DNA of 64,000 bases from Paludibacter propionicigenes WB4 (GCF_000183135.1 NC_014734.1:3348001-3412000); one strand, 5' to 3'; numbered from the stretch's first letter, positions 8,346 through 17,094 are shown. Made by a program: numbers and translations. Notes: a model not told the origin generated them from the sequence alone.

Positions 8346-11300
8346 ATGAAGAAAATAATTGTTTTAAGTTTACTGATAAATCTGATTTCTGTTGGCGGTT
8401 GGGCGCAACATACGCAGATATTTACAAATTCCGATAATCAGTTTACTCAGGGTAAAGAGCTATTTCTTGAGCGAAAGTTTGCAGCCTCATATCGTTGCTT
8501 CGAAGAGTTTATGCAATCGGTAGATGCCAGCAAAATGGGACAAAAAGTGGAAGCAGATTATTATATGGCTGCAAATGCCTATGAACTGGGTCAAGAAAAT
8601 GCGGATGTTTTGCTGAAAAACCATTTGGAACTGTACCCATACACGCCATTTTACGATGCTGTGAATAATATGCTTGGGCTGTTGGAGTCCAACAAAAAGA
8701 AATATAAGCAGGCCTTGGAGTATTTTAATAAAGTAGACGAAAATCATTTGGGCGAAAATGAAACGGTCGAATTTTTATTTGCCAAAGGGTACGCATGCCT
8801 TCAGACATCAAACTATGTGCAGGCCTTGTCCATTTTCAAGAACCTGAAAGAAATGGATACGCGTTACAATTTGTCCTCAAAGTATTATTACGCCTATACT
8901 TTATACTGTCTGGGTAGCTACAAAGATGCTTTGCCTGACTTCCTTGCGTTGGAGGACAATCCGGCTTATAGAAACATAGTTTCATATTACATTGTGCAGA
9001 TTTATTATGCTCAAAAGGATTACGATCAATTGAACGATAGGGCAGAGCGAATACTAAGAGATAATCCAGATAACAAGAATAATGCAGAAATATACCGCAT
9101 TGCCGGTGAAATAGCTTACCGCAAACGTGACTATGTCAAGGCTATTGAGCACCTGAAAAATTACGAAAAGCTTTTCCCACAAGTGTTACGAAACGATATG
9201 TATCTGCTTGGAATGTCGTATTTCCAGACAAAAGATTATACTAATGCTGTTCGATACTTATCAAAAGTCACGACTGATAAAGACGAAATGACAGAAAATG
9301 CTTACCTGCACTTGGGCAATTCGTACATTAAACTGAAAGATTATACCAACGCCCGGTTGGCTTACGAAGCTGCTTTGCGAACCAGTTTCAATAAAACGGT
9401 GCGTGAAGAAGCGATGTTTAATTATGCACTTACATCCTACGAAAGCACTTCTGCATTTGGAGAATCAATTTCGGCTTTCGAGCAATTTCTGACTGAATTT
9501 CCCAACTCGAAATATACCGATGAGGCTTATGATTATCTGTCGTCCGTTTATATGACCACCAAGAATTATGACGCTGCTTATCAGTCAATTTTGAAAATAA
9601 AAACGCCTAACAGTAAGCTGCTCGAAACAAAACAATATTTGTTGTATCAATTAGGAACCGAAGCTTTTACACAGAATAGCTTGGGTAAAGCTATAGAGTA
9701 TTTCTCTCTTTCGCTGAGGAGTTCAACGACAGGAAAGTATTCGGCTGAATGTCTTTACTGGCGAGCAGAAAGTTATTACCGCACCGATAAACCTGATTTG
9801 GCTATTCGCGATTTAAAAGCATTCTTCAATAATAGCAATTCGAAGTCGAGTGCCAATCGTGTAGCGGCTAATTATTTGCTGGCGTACGCTTATTTTGCAC
9901 AGAAAAATTACCCCGAAGCCCTTAACTGGTTTTTGAAATATACCGAAGCCGAAACCAATTCAGGTGCCGTTACGCTCTCTGATGCATTGAACCGAATCGG
10001 CGATTGTTATTTCTATGCCCGAAACTTATCCAAAGCACAACTATTTTACAGCAAAGCAGTTGCAGCCAGTCCGAATACAGCCGATTATGCTATGTTCCAA
10101 TCGGCATACGTTGCCGGATTGCAGAAAAATTATTCTAGCAAAATAACTAAGCTCGAAAGTTTGATTACCCAGTATCCGAAGTCGGAATATACCGATGATG
10201 CCATGTACGAAATGGGGCGTGCTTACCTGATGATGGATAATAATGAAAAGGCTATAGCTACTTATCAACGATTGCTGGCGGCTCAGCCAACAAGTGAGAT
10301 GGCTCGTAAAGCAGCGCTTGAGATAGGAATGGTTTATTATAACGAAAAACAAAACGACCGGGCTATTCCTGCGTATAAAAATGTGATTGCCAAATATCCC
10401 GGAACCGATGAGGCAAATACTGCTCTTGAGAGTTTACAAACGCTTTATATCGAAGCCAATGACGTGTCGTCTTATCTCAATTATACCAAGTCGTTAGGGC
10501 ATGTGGTAAAATCGGTAAATGCAGCTGTAGAAGATTCTATTTCATATCTGGCTGCCGAAAAACAATATATGAATGGCAGTTACGATAAAGCCATTATCGG
10601 TTTACAGGCTTATCTGACCGGATTCTGCCCCGGTGGGAAGTATTGCACTATTGCTCAATATTATCTGGCGGACAGCTATGATAGAGCGGATGACAAAGCC
10701 AATGCCCTGAAAGCGTATCAGGCAGTGCTGAAAATAGAAGGAAACGAATTTATGGAAGAAGCGATTATCCGATGTGCGGGTATCACTTACGATCAGAAAG
10801 ATTACAGTGCAGCATTAGACTATTTCAAGCAATTGCAAACTGTGGCGCAAAGTACCGAGAAGAAGAATGTGGCTCGCTTAGGTATTTTGCGATGCAGTTA
10901 TTTCCTCAACGATTATCAGACTACGGTGAATATTGTAAATGAAATAATGTCCGACTCCCGTTCGTCGGCAGAACTGAAATCGGAAGCTCTATACAATCGG
11001 GCAAAGGCTTATCTGGCATTGAAGAAAGATGTGGATGCTGCTGCCGATTTGAAATCGCTGGCGGCTGAAACCCGTACCGCCAATGGTGCTGAAGCTAAAT
11101 ACCTGTTGGCAGACTTGTATTACCGACAAGGAAAGCTAGCGGAATCAGAAAATGAAGTGATGGATTTTGCCAAAAAGAATACACCGCATCAGTTCTGGCT
11201 GGCACGTAGTTTTGTATTGTTGGCCGATGTATATATCAAACAGAATAATGATTTTCAGGCAAAACAATACCTGCTGAGTTTGCAGAAAAACTATAAACCG

Positions 11301-11378
11301 GCAGATGAAATACAAACCATGATTACCGATCGGTTGACTGCCATAAGCGAACGCGAAAAGAGCACGATTATCAATTGA
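8346..11378 (+). CDS. Large secreted TPR repeat protein
   Basis: 1010 residues with an N-terminal signal peptide (KKIIVLSLLINLISVGGWAQ) and then TPR units over nearly the whole length, for example NDMYLLGMSYFQTKDYTNAVRYLSKV and DDAMYEMGRAYLMMDNNEKAIATYQRLL. There is no lipobox, so it is expected to be soluble in the periplasm. The next gene, 52 bases downstream, encodes an outer-membrane barrel; the pair is probably one transcription unit and may act together, the TPR protein as a periplasmic scaffold. Similar two-gene pairs occur across Bacteroidales to my knowledge, without an assigned function. Cell-envelope role is inference. Confidence 0.88.
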   Translation: MKKIIVLSLLINLISVGGWAQHTQIFTNSDNQFTQGKELFLERKFAASYRCFEEFMQSVDASKMGQKVEADYYMAANAYELGQENADVLLKNHLELYPYTPFYDAVNNMLGLLESNKKKYKQALEYFNKVDENHLGENETVEFLFAKGYACLQTSNYVQALSIFKNLKEMDTRYNLSSKYYYAYTLYCLGSYKDALPDFLALEDNPAYRNIVSYYIVQIYYAQKDYDQLNDRAERILRDNPDNKNNAEIYRIAGEIAYRKRDYVKAIEHLKNYEKLFPQVLRNDMYLLGMSYFQTKDYTNAVRYLSKVTTDKDEMTENAYLHLGNSYIKLKDYTNARLAYEAALRTSFNKTVREEAMFNYALTSYESTSAFGESISAFEQFLTEFPNSKYTDEAYDYLSSVYMTTKNYDAAYQSILKIKTPNSKLLETKQYLLYQLGTEAFTQNSLGKAIEYFSLSLRSSTTGKYSAECLYWRAESYYRTDKPDLAIRDLKAFFNNSNSKSSANRVAANYLLAYAYFAQKNYPEALNWFLKYTEAETNSGAVTLSDALNRIGDCYFYARNLSKAQLFYSKAVAASPNTADYAMFQSAYVAGLQKNYSSKITKLESLITQYPKSEYTDDAMYEMGRAYLMMDNNEKAIATYQRLLAAQPTSEMARKAALEIGMVYYNEKQNDRAIPAYKNVIAKYPGTDEANTALESLQTLYIEANDVSSYLNYTKSLGHVVKSVNAAVEDSISYLAAEKQYMNGSYDKAIIGLQAYLTGFCPGGKYCTIAQYYLADSYDRADDKANALKAYQAVLKIEGNEFMEEAIIRCAGITYDQKDYSAALDYFKQLQTVAQSTEKKNVARLGILRCSYFLNDYQTTVNIVNEIMSDSRSSAELKSEALYNRAKAYLALKKDVDAAADLKSLAAETRTANGAEAKYLLADLYYRQGKLAESENEVMDFAKKNTPHQFWLARSFVLLADVYIKQNNDFQAKQYLLSLQKNYKPADEIQTMITDRLTAISEREKSTIIN

Positions 11379-11430
11379 CAGTTATCAATCATCAGTAAAC
11401 AGTTATCAATTCAACGATTCAACATTTCTT

Positions 11431-13236
11431 ATGAAAACCTCAAAATATATAGCTGCCGGCCTTTTGTTTATGCTGGGTTCGGGCGTTTCATTACATGCTC
11501 AGGATACGATTATTAACCGCAATGTATCGGTGGAACGTGAATATCGTCCCGTGATTCAGGATGCCGGAAAAATAAACTCTGTGCCCAAAGTGCTGGAGCC
11601 GACTGTGGAAAAAGCAACAGCGAAATTCAGTGATTTCAATTTACCGCTCGATGCCGGTTTTAATATACATAAACTTTCGGCTGCTGAGTTGGCTAACAAA
11701 AAAGACATAAATAAACAAGGCTATGCCCGTGTAGGTATCGGCAGTTTTAAGAATACCCTTTTGGATTTTGCTTATCCTGTTATTAATCAATCGGACCTGC
11801 GGTTGGACTTTTCGGTAAATCATCTGGGTACTTTTGAGTCGAAGCGTCGGCATACGGCTACCAAAACGGCCTTGTCGTTTGATAAGCTGTTTTCAACGTT
11901 TAATCTTTATGCCGGTCTTGGTGGCGGTCGTGAGTATTTGAAGTACTATGGCGACTATTTCAATGGTGCTGATTCACTCGTGAGCCTGAATAAGCTGATT
12001 TCGAAATACGGCAGTCCGTCCGCTTATGTCGAAAAAGATAATTATGGAGATCTAACTTTCTTTCCGACGAATACGCTGTCAAATAATTCGGCAGACAATA
12101 CATTCTGGCGTTTCAATGCAAAGGTGGGAGTTCGGTCATTGCCTATGTCTACGGATTTGATCTATCAGGCCGAAGTGCAATACCAATCTCTTAATTCCGC
12201 CCACGGAATTAGTGAGAAATTGGCGCATACGGTAGCCGGGTTTAGCTTGCCTAGTGGACAAAATCGTCTGGGTGTGGATTTCGAATTGTACAACATGATG
12301 TATACTAAGGCCAACATCCCGGATCCTGATTCTCTGCAATCGCATTCGGTAATGACACTGAATCCTTACTACCTTATTGATCGTCCCGAATATGCATTGC
12401 GGTTGGGTTTTAAGTCAAGTCTGTTGTTTCAGTATAGAAAAATATATGTTTATCCTTCTTTCGATATTAATGCCGAATGGAAAGCCATTCCGAAACTACT
12501 CTCCCTGTATGGAGGAGTGGGTGGTAAGTACGAAGTGAACACTCTGAATAAAATACTGACCGAAAATCCCTACATTTATTCCGACTTGCGGCCTCACGAC
12601 ACGGAGATTAACGTCGATTTATTTGCAGGAATAAAACTGAAACCACTTTATAACCTTTTGTTGGATGCTTATGTTGATCATAAACGACTTATAGATCAGT
12701 ATTTCTATGTGAATAAAATATACGTCTTATACGGTTCATTCACGCCCATGTCGCCGTCTGATAAAACGGTTTACAGTAACCGATTTGATGTGTTTTATAG
12801 CAATGCTTCGCATACAAAATTAGGTCTTCGTGCTAGTTATGACTTGCAAAGCAAAGCGAATGTAGAATTGAAATGGGCTTACAATGTTTGGGATTTGACG
12901 TATGGTGGGCAATATGCCTCGTATATGCCTAAATACGAAGCACAACTAAATGCCAGTTACCGGGTAAATAATGAGTTTTCCCTAACGGCCAACCTGTTTT
13001 ATGAAGGCTCGCGCTTTGCCAAATTAGGCGAGATAACCGACAGAATGCTGAATAGTACGGTGTATATACCTATGAAGGATAAAGTGGATTTGAACCTCGG
13101 TGTTTCGTATAATTATCTGAATTGGTTTACTGCTTTTGCCAAAATAAATAATCTGCTGAATAAGCATTATCAGGATTACTATGGCTACGATGTACAGGGA
13201 GCCAATGTGATGGTGGGCGCAGCATTTTCGTTTTAA
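11431..13236 (+). CDS. Outer-membrane beta-barrel protein (TonB-receptor-like, no plug seen)
   Basis: 601 residues with a signal peptide ending LHAQ. After residue 90 the sequence is dominated by amphipathic beta-strands, and the last strands end in phenylalanine (NVMVGAAFSF), the typical outer-membrane insertion signal. The early segment (NVSVEREYRPVIQDAGKINSVP) does not look like a TonB box plus plug, yet the penultimate region FAKINNLLNKHYQDYYGYD is the C-terminal signature of TonB-dependent receptors. It is therefore a receptor-related barrel with a missing or altered plug. It follows the TPR gene by 52 bases. Ligand unknown. Confidence 0.8.
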   Translation: MKTSKYIAAGLLFMLGSGVSLHAQDTIINRNVSVEREYRPVIQDAGKINSVPKVLEPTVEKATAKFSDFNLPLDAGFNIHKLSAAELANKKDINKQGYARVGIGSFKNTLLDFAYPVINQSDLRLDFSVNHLGTFESKRRHTATKTALSFDKLFSTFNLYAGLGGGREYLKYYGDYFNGADSLVSLNKLISKYGSPSAYVEKDNYGDLTFFPTNTLSNNSADNTFWRFNAKVGVRSLPMSTDLIYQAEVQYQSLNSAHGISEKLAHTVAGFSLPSGQNRLGVDFELYNMMYTKANIPDPDSLQSHSVMTLNPYYLIDRPEYALRLGFKSSLLFQYRKIYVYPSFDINAEWKAIPKLLSLYGGVGGKYEVNTLNKILTENPYIYSDLRPHDTEINVDLFAGIKLKPLYNLLLDAYVDHKRLIDQYFYVNKIYVLYGSFTPMSPSDKTVYSNRFDVFYSNASHTKLGLRASYDLQSKANVELKWAYNVWDLTYGGQYASYMPKYEAQLNASYRVNNEFSLTANLFYEGSRFAKLGEITDRMLNSTVYIPMKDKVDLNLGVSYNYLNWFTAFAKINNLLNKHYQDYYGYDVQGANVMVGAAFSF

Positions 13237-13237
13237 G

Positions 13238-13337
13238 GAACCCCCAACCCCCTGAAGGGGGCTGATGCGGCTCGGGATTATAGAATCCTTTTGATTTTGT
13301 ATCATGCCAAAGTCCCCTTTAGGGGATTAGGGGTGAT
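13238..13337. repeat. REP-like element with inverted CCCC..GGGG ends, copy 2
   Basis: The left end has ACCCCCAACCCCCTGAAGGG and the right end has GTCCCCTTTAGGGGATTAGG. The two ends are inverted relative to each other, and each is itself a small palindrome. It lies directly after the barrel gene stop and is homologous in layout to 8211-8333. Confidence 0.65.
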
Positions 13338-13358
13338 AATCATTTTAAAAACACAATT

Positions 13359-13574
13359 ATGGACAACGAACAAGATTTCAAATGTAAGAGCAAGCATCAT
13401 TACCACGCAGTCTCTTCTTCCAATGGCGCAGTGTATGGTTTAGGATTTATTGGGGCTGCGGTTTTCTTTTTGCTCAAAGCCACCACGTTTTGGGTAGGAG
13501 TAGTGGGTATACTGAAAGCGTTGGTGTGGCCTGCTTTTCTGGTGTTCTATGCCTTACGTGCTCTTGGTGCATAA
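13359..13574 (+). CDS. Small hypothetical membrane protein
   Basis: 71 residues: a charged, histidine-rich N-terminus (CKSKHHYH) then one long or two short hydrophobic segments (GLGFIGAAVFFLLKATTFWVGVVGILKALVWPAFLVFYALRAL). This looks like a small inner-membrane protein. No family is recognised. It starts 21 bases after the repeat element and converges with the hypothetical gene at 13599. Coding status rests on the clean ATG, the length and the plausible membrane pattern. Confidence 0.55.
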   Translation: MDNEQDFKCKSKHHYHAVSSSNGAVYGLGFIGAAVFFLLKATTFWVGVVGILKALVWPAFLVFYALRALGA

Positions 13575-13598
13575 TGGTGTAGGAACCGGTCCCTACGC

Positions 13599-14630
13599 TC
13601 AATTCTTCAAATACGCTTCTTCGCGTGGCGTTATTTTCATGAATTTGTTGTTTCGCACAGCGTTTTGCTCGGTTACCACGATGGCTGTTACCGACACGGT
13701 GACGTTTATCGGTTGCAGCAGGTTGTCGTTTTGTAAGCCCAGGTAAATTTTGCCATCCAGGGGTCTTTTCATCTGAGCGGCATCGTTCAATACATCGCCC
13801 TGTTTGAAACCTCTGAAAGCTTTTCCCAGTCTGAATGTGTTTGCATTGGATTCATCGCCGATAAACCAGAACTTGACATTGTCTTCGCCCTGAATGGCAG
13901 TAAACGTGTTGACGCCATACAATGCCAATGCTGCCATACTTCCGTAGCCCGAAATGGTTGAAGCAACAGCGGCGGCTGAATTCAGAAAACCGCTTTTGGC
14001 AGTGCTGAAGGCTTTTTGACCCTTGGTGCCTACCCCGATATAATAACTCCACGACACTGTGCCTTTGGGCAGACTGAAATCAATAAGCTCCCTGCCCGAA
14101 GTGCCGTAAATATAACTTTTAACCGGAATCTTTGTGGTGCGCTCCATCAATGTTTGAGCTACAGTATCTTTTCTAATCAGTGTTTTTTCTGCACTCGGCA
14201 CATAGGTCGTGTCTTGCACTGTGCGCCAGTATACTGACGTATTAAAATCTTGCCTGCCCATGACCGATGGGATGCGCTGAATCTTGATTTTGCAGATGCT
14301 TACGGCATTCGCTGGGTTGGTCAACCGGAACCTATAAATGCCTGTCCGCGAAATATGGAGTGTTTTGGCTTTAATCTTCTTTACCTTGTAGTCCATAAAT
14401 TTGGTTGACGATGGCAGTTCGATGATTTGCAATTCTTCCAGCGCCGGTCCGCTTACCTTGTTGAACGTGAAAACCAAATCGTCGCCCGCTTCAAATCCGT
14501 AGTAAAATACCTCTTCGCTTTGCGCGCTCACTTTTACCGTGTTTTCGGCTACATCTATCGGCTCTAACCCGAAAGCCAGTGCACTCAACGAGCAACAAAC
14601 CACGGATAATAAAATCAAAATCTTTTTCAT
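13599..14630 (-). CDS. Secreted hypothetical protein
   Basis: 343 residues with a signal peptide (KKILILLSVVCCSLSALAFG). The mature part begins with a beta-rich domain (VSAQSEEVFYYGFEAGDDLVFTFNKVSG and ISRTGIYRFRLTN) that resembles a pre-peptidase-like jelly roll. A central glycine/alanine-rich hydrophobic stretch (AAAVASTISGYGSMAALALYG) and a second beta domain follow. I do not recognise the family. A -7 box (TACTTTTG on the minus strand, 14712-14719) lies about 80 bases upstream, so it is probably monocistronic. Confidence 0.75.
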   Translation of the reverse strand: MKKILILLSVVCCSLSALAFGLEPIDVAENTVKVSAQSEEVFYYGFEAGDDLVFTFNKVSGPALEELQIIELPSSTKFMDYKVKKIKAKTLHISRTGIYRFRLTNPANAVSICKIKIQRIPSVMGRQDFNTSVYWRTVQDTTYVPSAEKTLIRKDTVAQTLMERTTKIPVKSYIYGTSGRELIDFSLPKGTVSWSYYIGVGTKGQKAFSTAKSGFLNSAAAVASTISGYGSMAALALYGVNTFTAIQGEDNVKFWFIGDESNANTFRLGKAFRGFKQGDVLNDAAQMKRPLDGKIYLGLQNDNLLQPINVTVSVTAIVVTEQNAVRNNKFMKITPREEAYLKN

Positions 14631-14941
14631 TCTTCTTTATTCAAATTCAATGTCTTCAATACCTTTTTGGCCGGACTGTCCTTTGAAAGTTAGGCGTCGG
14701 CTTTCATGCTGCAAAAGTACTTAAACTATTCTGCATGACCGATACACTCTCCGCAAAAAGAGAAAATGAAATACATGGTATTATAGAATTTGTGTTGAAT
14801 TATTCTAGTCGGGGTACGAGTTGGAGTCGTGCCCCGACTAAGATAAAACATTTCGCAGCCTTCCCAAAAACAAATGCGCCTCCTGATAATTCAGAAGGCG
14901 CATTGTTTTTGGGAATCGCAGTCTATTGTTGATGATTTACA
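14631..14941. other. Intergenic region with promoter box and two hairpins
   Basis: No credible gene. It holds the minus-strand -7 box at 14712-14719, a 14-bp stem (TAGTCGGGGTACGA at 14806-14819 with TCGTGCCCCGACTA at 14827-14840, one G.U pair) that lacks a T-run, and the terminator of the HSDR_N gene at 14864-14913. Confidence 0.6.
14864..14913 (-). terminator. Long intrinsic terminator downstream of the HSDR_N gene
   Basis: An inverted repeat of about 22 bp, CCCAAAAACA..ATGCGCCT to AGGCGCAT..GTTTTTGGG, with a 6-base loop. T-runs on both strands make it potentially bidirectional. Confidence 0.8.
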
Positions 14942-16051
14942 TTAGTTGAGATCCTTAGTTAGCTGTTTTTCGTTTTTCGATTTATCTCCTTTTATTAGTC
15001 TTTCAGCAGCTTTAATTATTTGCTCTGAATAATTATAAATGTCATCTAGTCTGGTTATTTCAAACTTCATATCTTTCTTATTCTCGTCGATAAACCCGAT
15101 ATATTTTTTCTCATCGTTAAACCAAAGTCTACAAACTGTTTGTCTGATTGTGTCATCTAATAAAACACTGAAAAAGTTTTGGAAGTCTCTAAAGAAAATT
15201 CTATTACCATCAATTTTTGTCCGAAGTATTGATTTGACGATATAGAATCCTTCCATTTCTTCATCCGTGGTTATAATTTTATTATCTTCTTCCTTTGCTT
15301 GTTCTTCAACTAATTTTACTTGTTCAGCGTCTTTGACATTTTCTTTTTCTAAAGCCGATTTAAGCCTGTCACTTATAATATCGCTAATAAATTGGTTTAA
15401 TGACCGTTTTACAATTTCGGTAAATTGTGTCATTACTTTTTCAGTAGCTTTTCCGGCATATACCTGACTGACAAAAAACTTGACGAAGTTTGGCGTTGGT
15501 TCGCTTATTTCGTTTGTCAATATCCTCTTTATTTCATTAGAGTACTTTAGTTCACTTGCTGAACTTACGATACTATTCAAGTCGAAATATGATTTATGGA
15601 ACTTTTTCAACTCAAAAACGACTTGCTCTTTCATGTTAGTGAAATCAAATTCTAAAAATGGTTTCTCATCCATTTTATTTGCTTCCATTAGATCGGTGTA
15701 AAATCTGAATTGAATCCCATTGGTTAGTAGACCAAACTTTGATTTTGTTGTATGAAAGTATCTAAATAATTGGGAATTATGAACATCTAAGTTTTCTCCC
15801 CACCATTTACATTCAATTAATATTATTGGTTGACCTTCTTTCATAATTGCATAGTCAACTTTTTCCCCTTTTTTTATTCCCAGATCAGCCGTAAACTCTG
15901 GAACAACTTCAAGAGGATTGAATACATCATATCCAAGAGCTTGGATAAAGGGCATAATAAAAGCATTTTTAGTTGCTTCTTCGGTTTGAATTTGGTCTTT
16001 GAGTCTCACTACTCTTTCACCAAGTTGTTTGATTTGGTCTTTGAAATCCAT
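14942..16051 (-). CDS. Orphan type I restriction HSDR_N-domain protein (PD-(D/E)xK nuclease fold)
   Basis: 369 residues. The first ~150 match the N-terminal nuclease domain of type I restriction R subunits: a regulatory helix (DQIKQLGERVVRLKDQIQTEEATKNAFIMPFIQALGYD), the catalytic VDYAIMKEGQPIILIECK with D and E-x-K, and LTNGIQFRFYTDL. The remainder is helical, with KLVEEQAKEEDNKI and a C-terminal domain containing FRDFQNFFSVLLDDTIRQTVCRLWF. There is no helicase motor, HsdM or HsdS nearby, so this is a stand-alone nuclease-domain gene. Stand-alone HSDR_N proteins are common and mostly uncharacterised; a defence role is possible but unproven. It ends at a strong terminator and is preceded by a repeat element. 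Confidence 0.85.
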   Translation of the reverse strand: MDFKDQIKQLGERVVRLKDQIQTEEATKNAFIMPFIQALGYDVFNPLEVVPEFTADLGIKKGEKVDYAIMKEGQPIILIECKWWGENLDVHNSQLFRYFHTTKSKFGLLTNGIQFRFYTDLMEANKMDEKPFLEFDFTNMKEQVVFELKKFHKSYFDLNSIVSSASELKYSNEIKRILTNEISEPTPNFVKFFVSQVYAGKATEKVMTQFTEIVKRSLNQFISDIISDRLKSALEKENVKDAEQVKLVEEQAKEEDNKIITTDEEMEGFYIVKSILRTKIDGNRIFFRDFQNFFSVLLDDTIRQTVCRLWFNDEKKYIGFIDENKKDMKFEITRLDDIYNYSEQIIKAAERLIKGDKSKNEKQLTKDLN

Positions 16052-16133
16052 GATTTTTTCTTTGTTAGTTATTATTTGAGGTATTTGAATTAAATGAATA
16101 TCTGTTTTGTTGTCAATGCATGATTTAAGGCAA

Positions 16134-16295
16134 CTATATTTCGGTGCTTTGCACCTTTTTTTTCTCTTCTACTTTATTCTACAAAGATTTTGGTGCTCCG
16201 CACCTTATTGGGTTAACTCAAAGGGACAGCGTCCCGAGCTATTTGTAGAAACGTAATGATTGTTGAATCCTGAGGTGCAGCGCACCGATATATTA
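16134..16295. repeat. MITE-like element of four mini-hairpins
   Basis: Four 5-bp stems with 3-base loops occur in 145 bp: GGTGCtttGCACC (16143), GGTGCtccGCACC (16192), GGGACagcGTCCC (16223) and GGTGCagcGCACC (16274). The outer ends TATATTTCGGTGC and GCACCGATATATT are near-perfect inverted repeats, which suggests a small non-autonomous element. It has no ORF. It lies upstream of the HSDR_N gene. Confidence 0.65.
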
Positions 16296-16371
16296 CAGGT
16301 AATTTATATGTTTTAGGCGAAAAGCCGGATATTCATATAAATCTAACAACCCCTATTTCTCTTTAACGCCA

Positions 16372-16379
16372 CAAATATA
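16372..16379 (-). promoter_or_regulatory. Possible -7 box reading toward the HSDR_N gene
   Basis: TATATTTG on the minus strand fits TAnnTTTG. It is about 320 bases from the HSDR_N start, with the mini-hairpin element in between, so the message would carry a structured leader. No good -33 motif was found. Confidence 0.4.
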
Positions 16380-16503
16380 CTTAATCACTTTTAATTAAGC
16401 TATATTTTTGGTTATAAAAAAGATACATAATTTGACTTAAGCCCTTTTATTCGGACTTTTGATAATTAAGTTGAATTTTTTCTTGAGATTTGTACTGAAA
16501 ATA

Positions 16504-16534
16504 TTTGTGGGTTAAAATTAAGTTTGTATATTTG
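16504..16534 (+). promoter_or_regulatory. Strong Bacteroidota promoter ahead of the array region
   Basis: TTTG (16504-16507), a 19-base spacer and TATATTTG (16527-16534) match the Bacteroidota -33/-7 consensus exactly. No good ORF starts just after it; the next structure is the terminator at 16651-16685. Confidence 0.75.
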
Positions 16535-16540
16535 CGGCAC

Positions 16541-16685
16541 TGTGTTGAGGATGAAGTGTATGTAACTTGTTTTAAAAGCAAATTTACTTGGTGTGTAAAG
16601 TCGAAACGTTTTTTCTTGTTCACTATTTCCCGTTTTTTTTATTGTGTTTTCGTAGTTCGCATGCGTGCGAACTACGAATTTTTTC
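16541..16685 (+). ncRNA. Candidate ~145-nt small RNA or terminated leader
   Basis: This segment is bounded by a consensus promoter and an intrinsic terminator and has no convincing ORF. The one 66-codon frame crossing it begins inside the promoter and reads through the terminator. It may be an independent small RNA or the prematurely terminated leader of the DUF6261-like gene at 17095, with the 42-bp array in between. The RNA family is not recognised. The start is an estimate, about 7 bases after the -7 box. Confidence 0.45.
16651..16685 (+). terminator. Intrinsic terminator before the 42-bp array
   Basis: A perfect 11-bp stem CGTAGTTCGCA / TGCGAACTACG with a TGCG loop is followed by AATTTTTTC. 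It lies 56 bases before the first array unit. Confidence 0.8.
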
Positions 16686-16740
16686 AAAAAAATGTTATTC
16701 GCTGATAGGGAAAGATTGGAGATGGTTTGTGGAGATTACG

Positions 16741-16966
16741 CTGTAGGGCTACATTGGCACCATTGTTAATGAAATCATATCACTGTAGGGCTACATTGAT
16801 GCCATCGTTAATGAAATTATGCCGCTGTAGGGCTACATTGAGGCCATTGTTAACGGAATCATATCACTGTAGGCCTACAGTGGGGCTATTGTTAATGAGA
16901 TCATGTCGCTGTAGGGCAACATTGATGCCATTGTTAATAGAATTATGTCATTGTAGGGATACATTG
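16741..16966. repeat. Palindromic tandem array 1, 42-bp period
   Basis: Units start at 16741, 16783, 16825, 16867 and 16909, with a partial sixth at 16951 and a degenerate one before the first (16702-16740). Every unit begins with the near-palindrome TGTAGGGCTACA (perfect TGTAGGCCTACA in unit 4). It continues with the small dyads CATTgttAATG and ATGAaaTCAT. Units differ by several substitutions but not in length. One frame stays open through the array and encodes a 14-residue repeat (CRATLMPLLMK-like), which is an automatic result of a period divisible by three. Confidence 0.9.
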
Positions 16967-17094
16967 CCTGCCGAACCGTTTGTGTATCCGAAATTTCAAT
17001 ATGTGTTTGTTGAATTTGGAAGTTGATAGATAGATTTTCTTTGATTATGGATTTCTTTAATTAATAATAATCACAATTTAAATCACGTGTATCT

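Noticed and set aside
11379-11430. CAGTTATCA-type repeats between TPR and barrel genes, similar to 19992-20100
   Set aside because: Short, degenerate and AT-rich; resemblance is not enough to define a repeat family.
16505-16705. 66-codon frame over the candidate small RNA
   Set aside because: It begins inside the promoter and runs through the terminator stem; composition is Cys/Phe-rich from AT-rich DNA.
16727-17026. Open frame of 99 codons through array 1 encoding 14-residue repeats
   Set aside because: A 42-bp period leaves one frame open automatically; composition is Cys/Arg/Leu-rich and unlike a protein, and palindromes are the conserved part.
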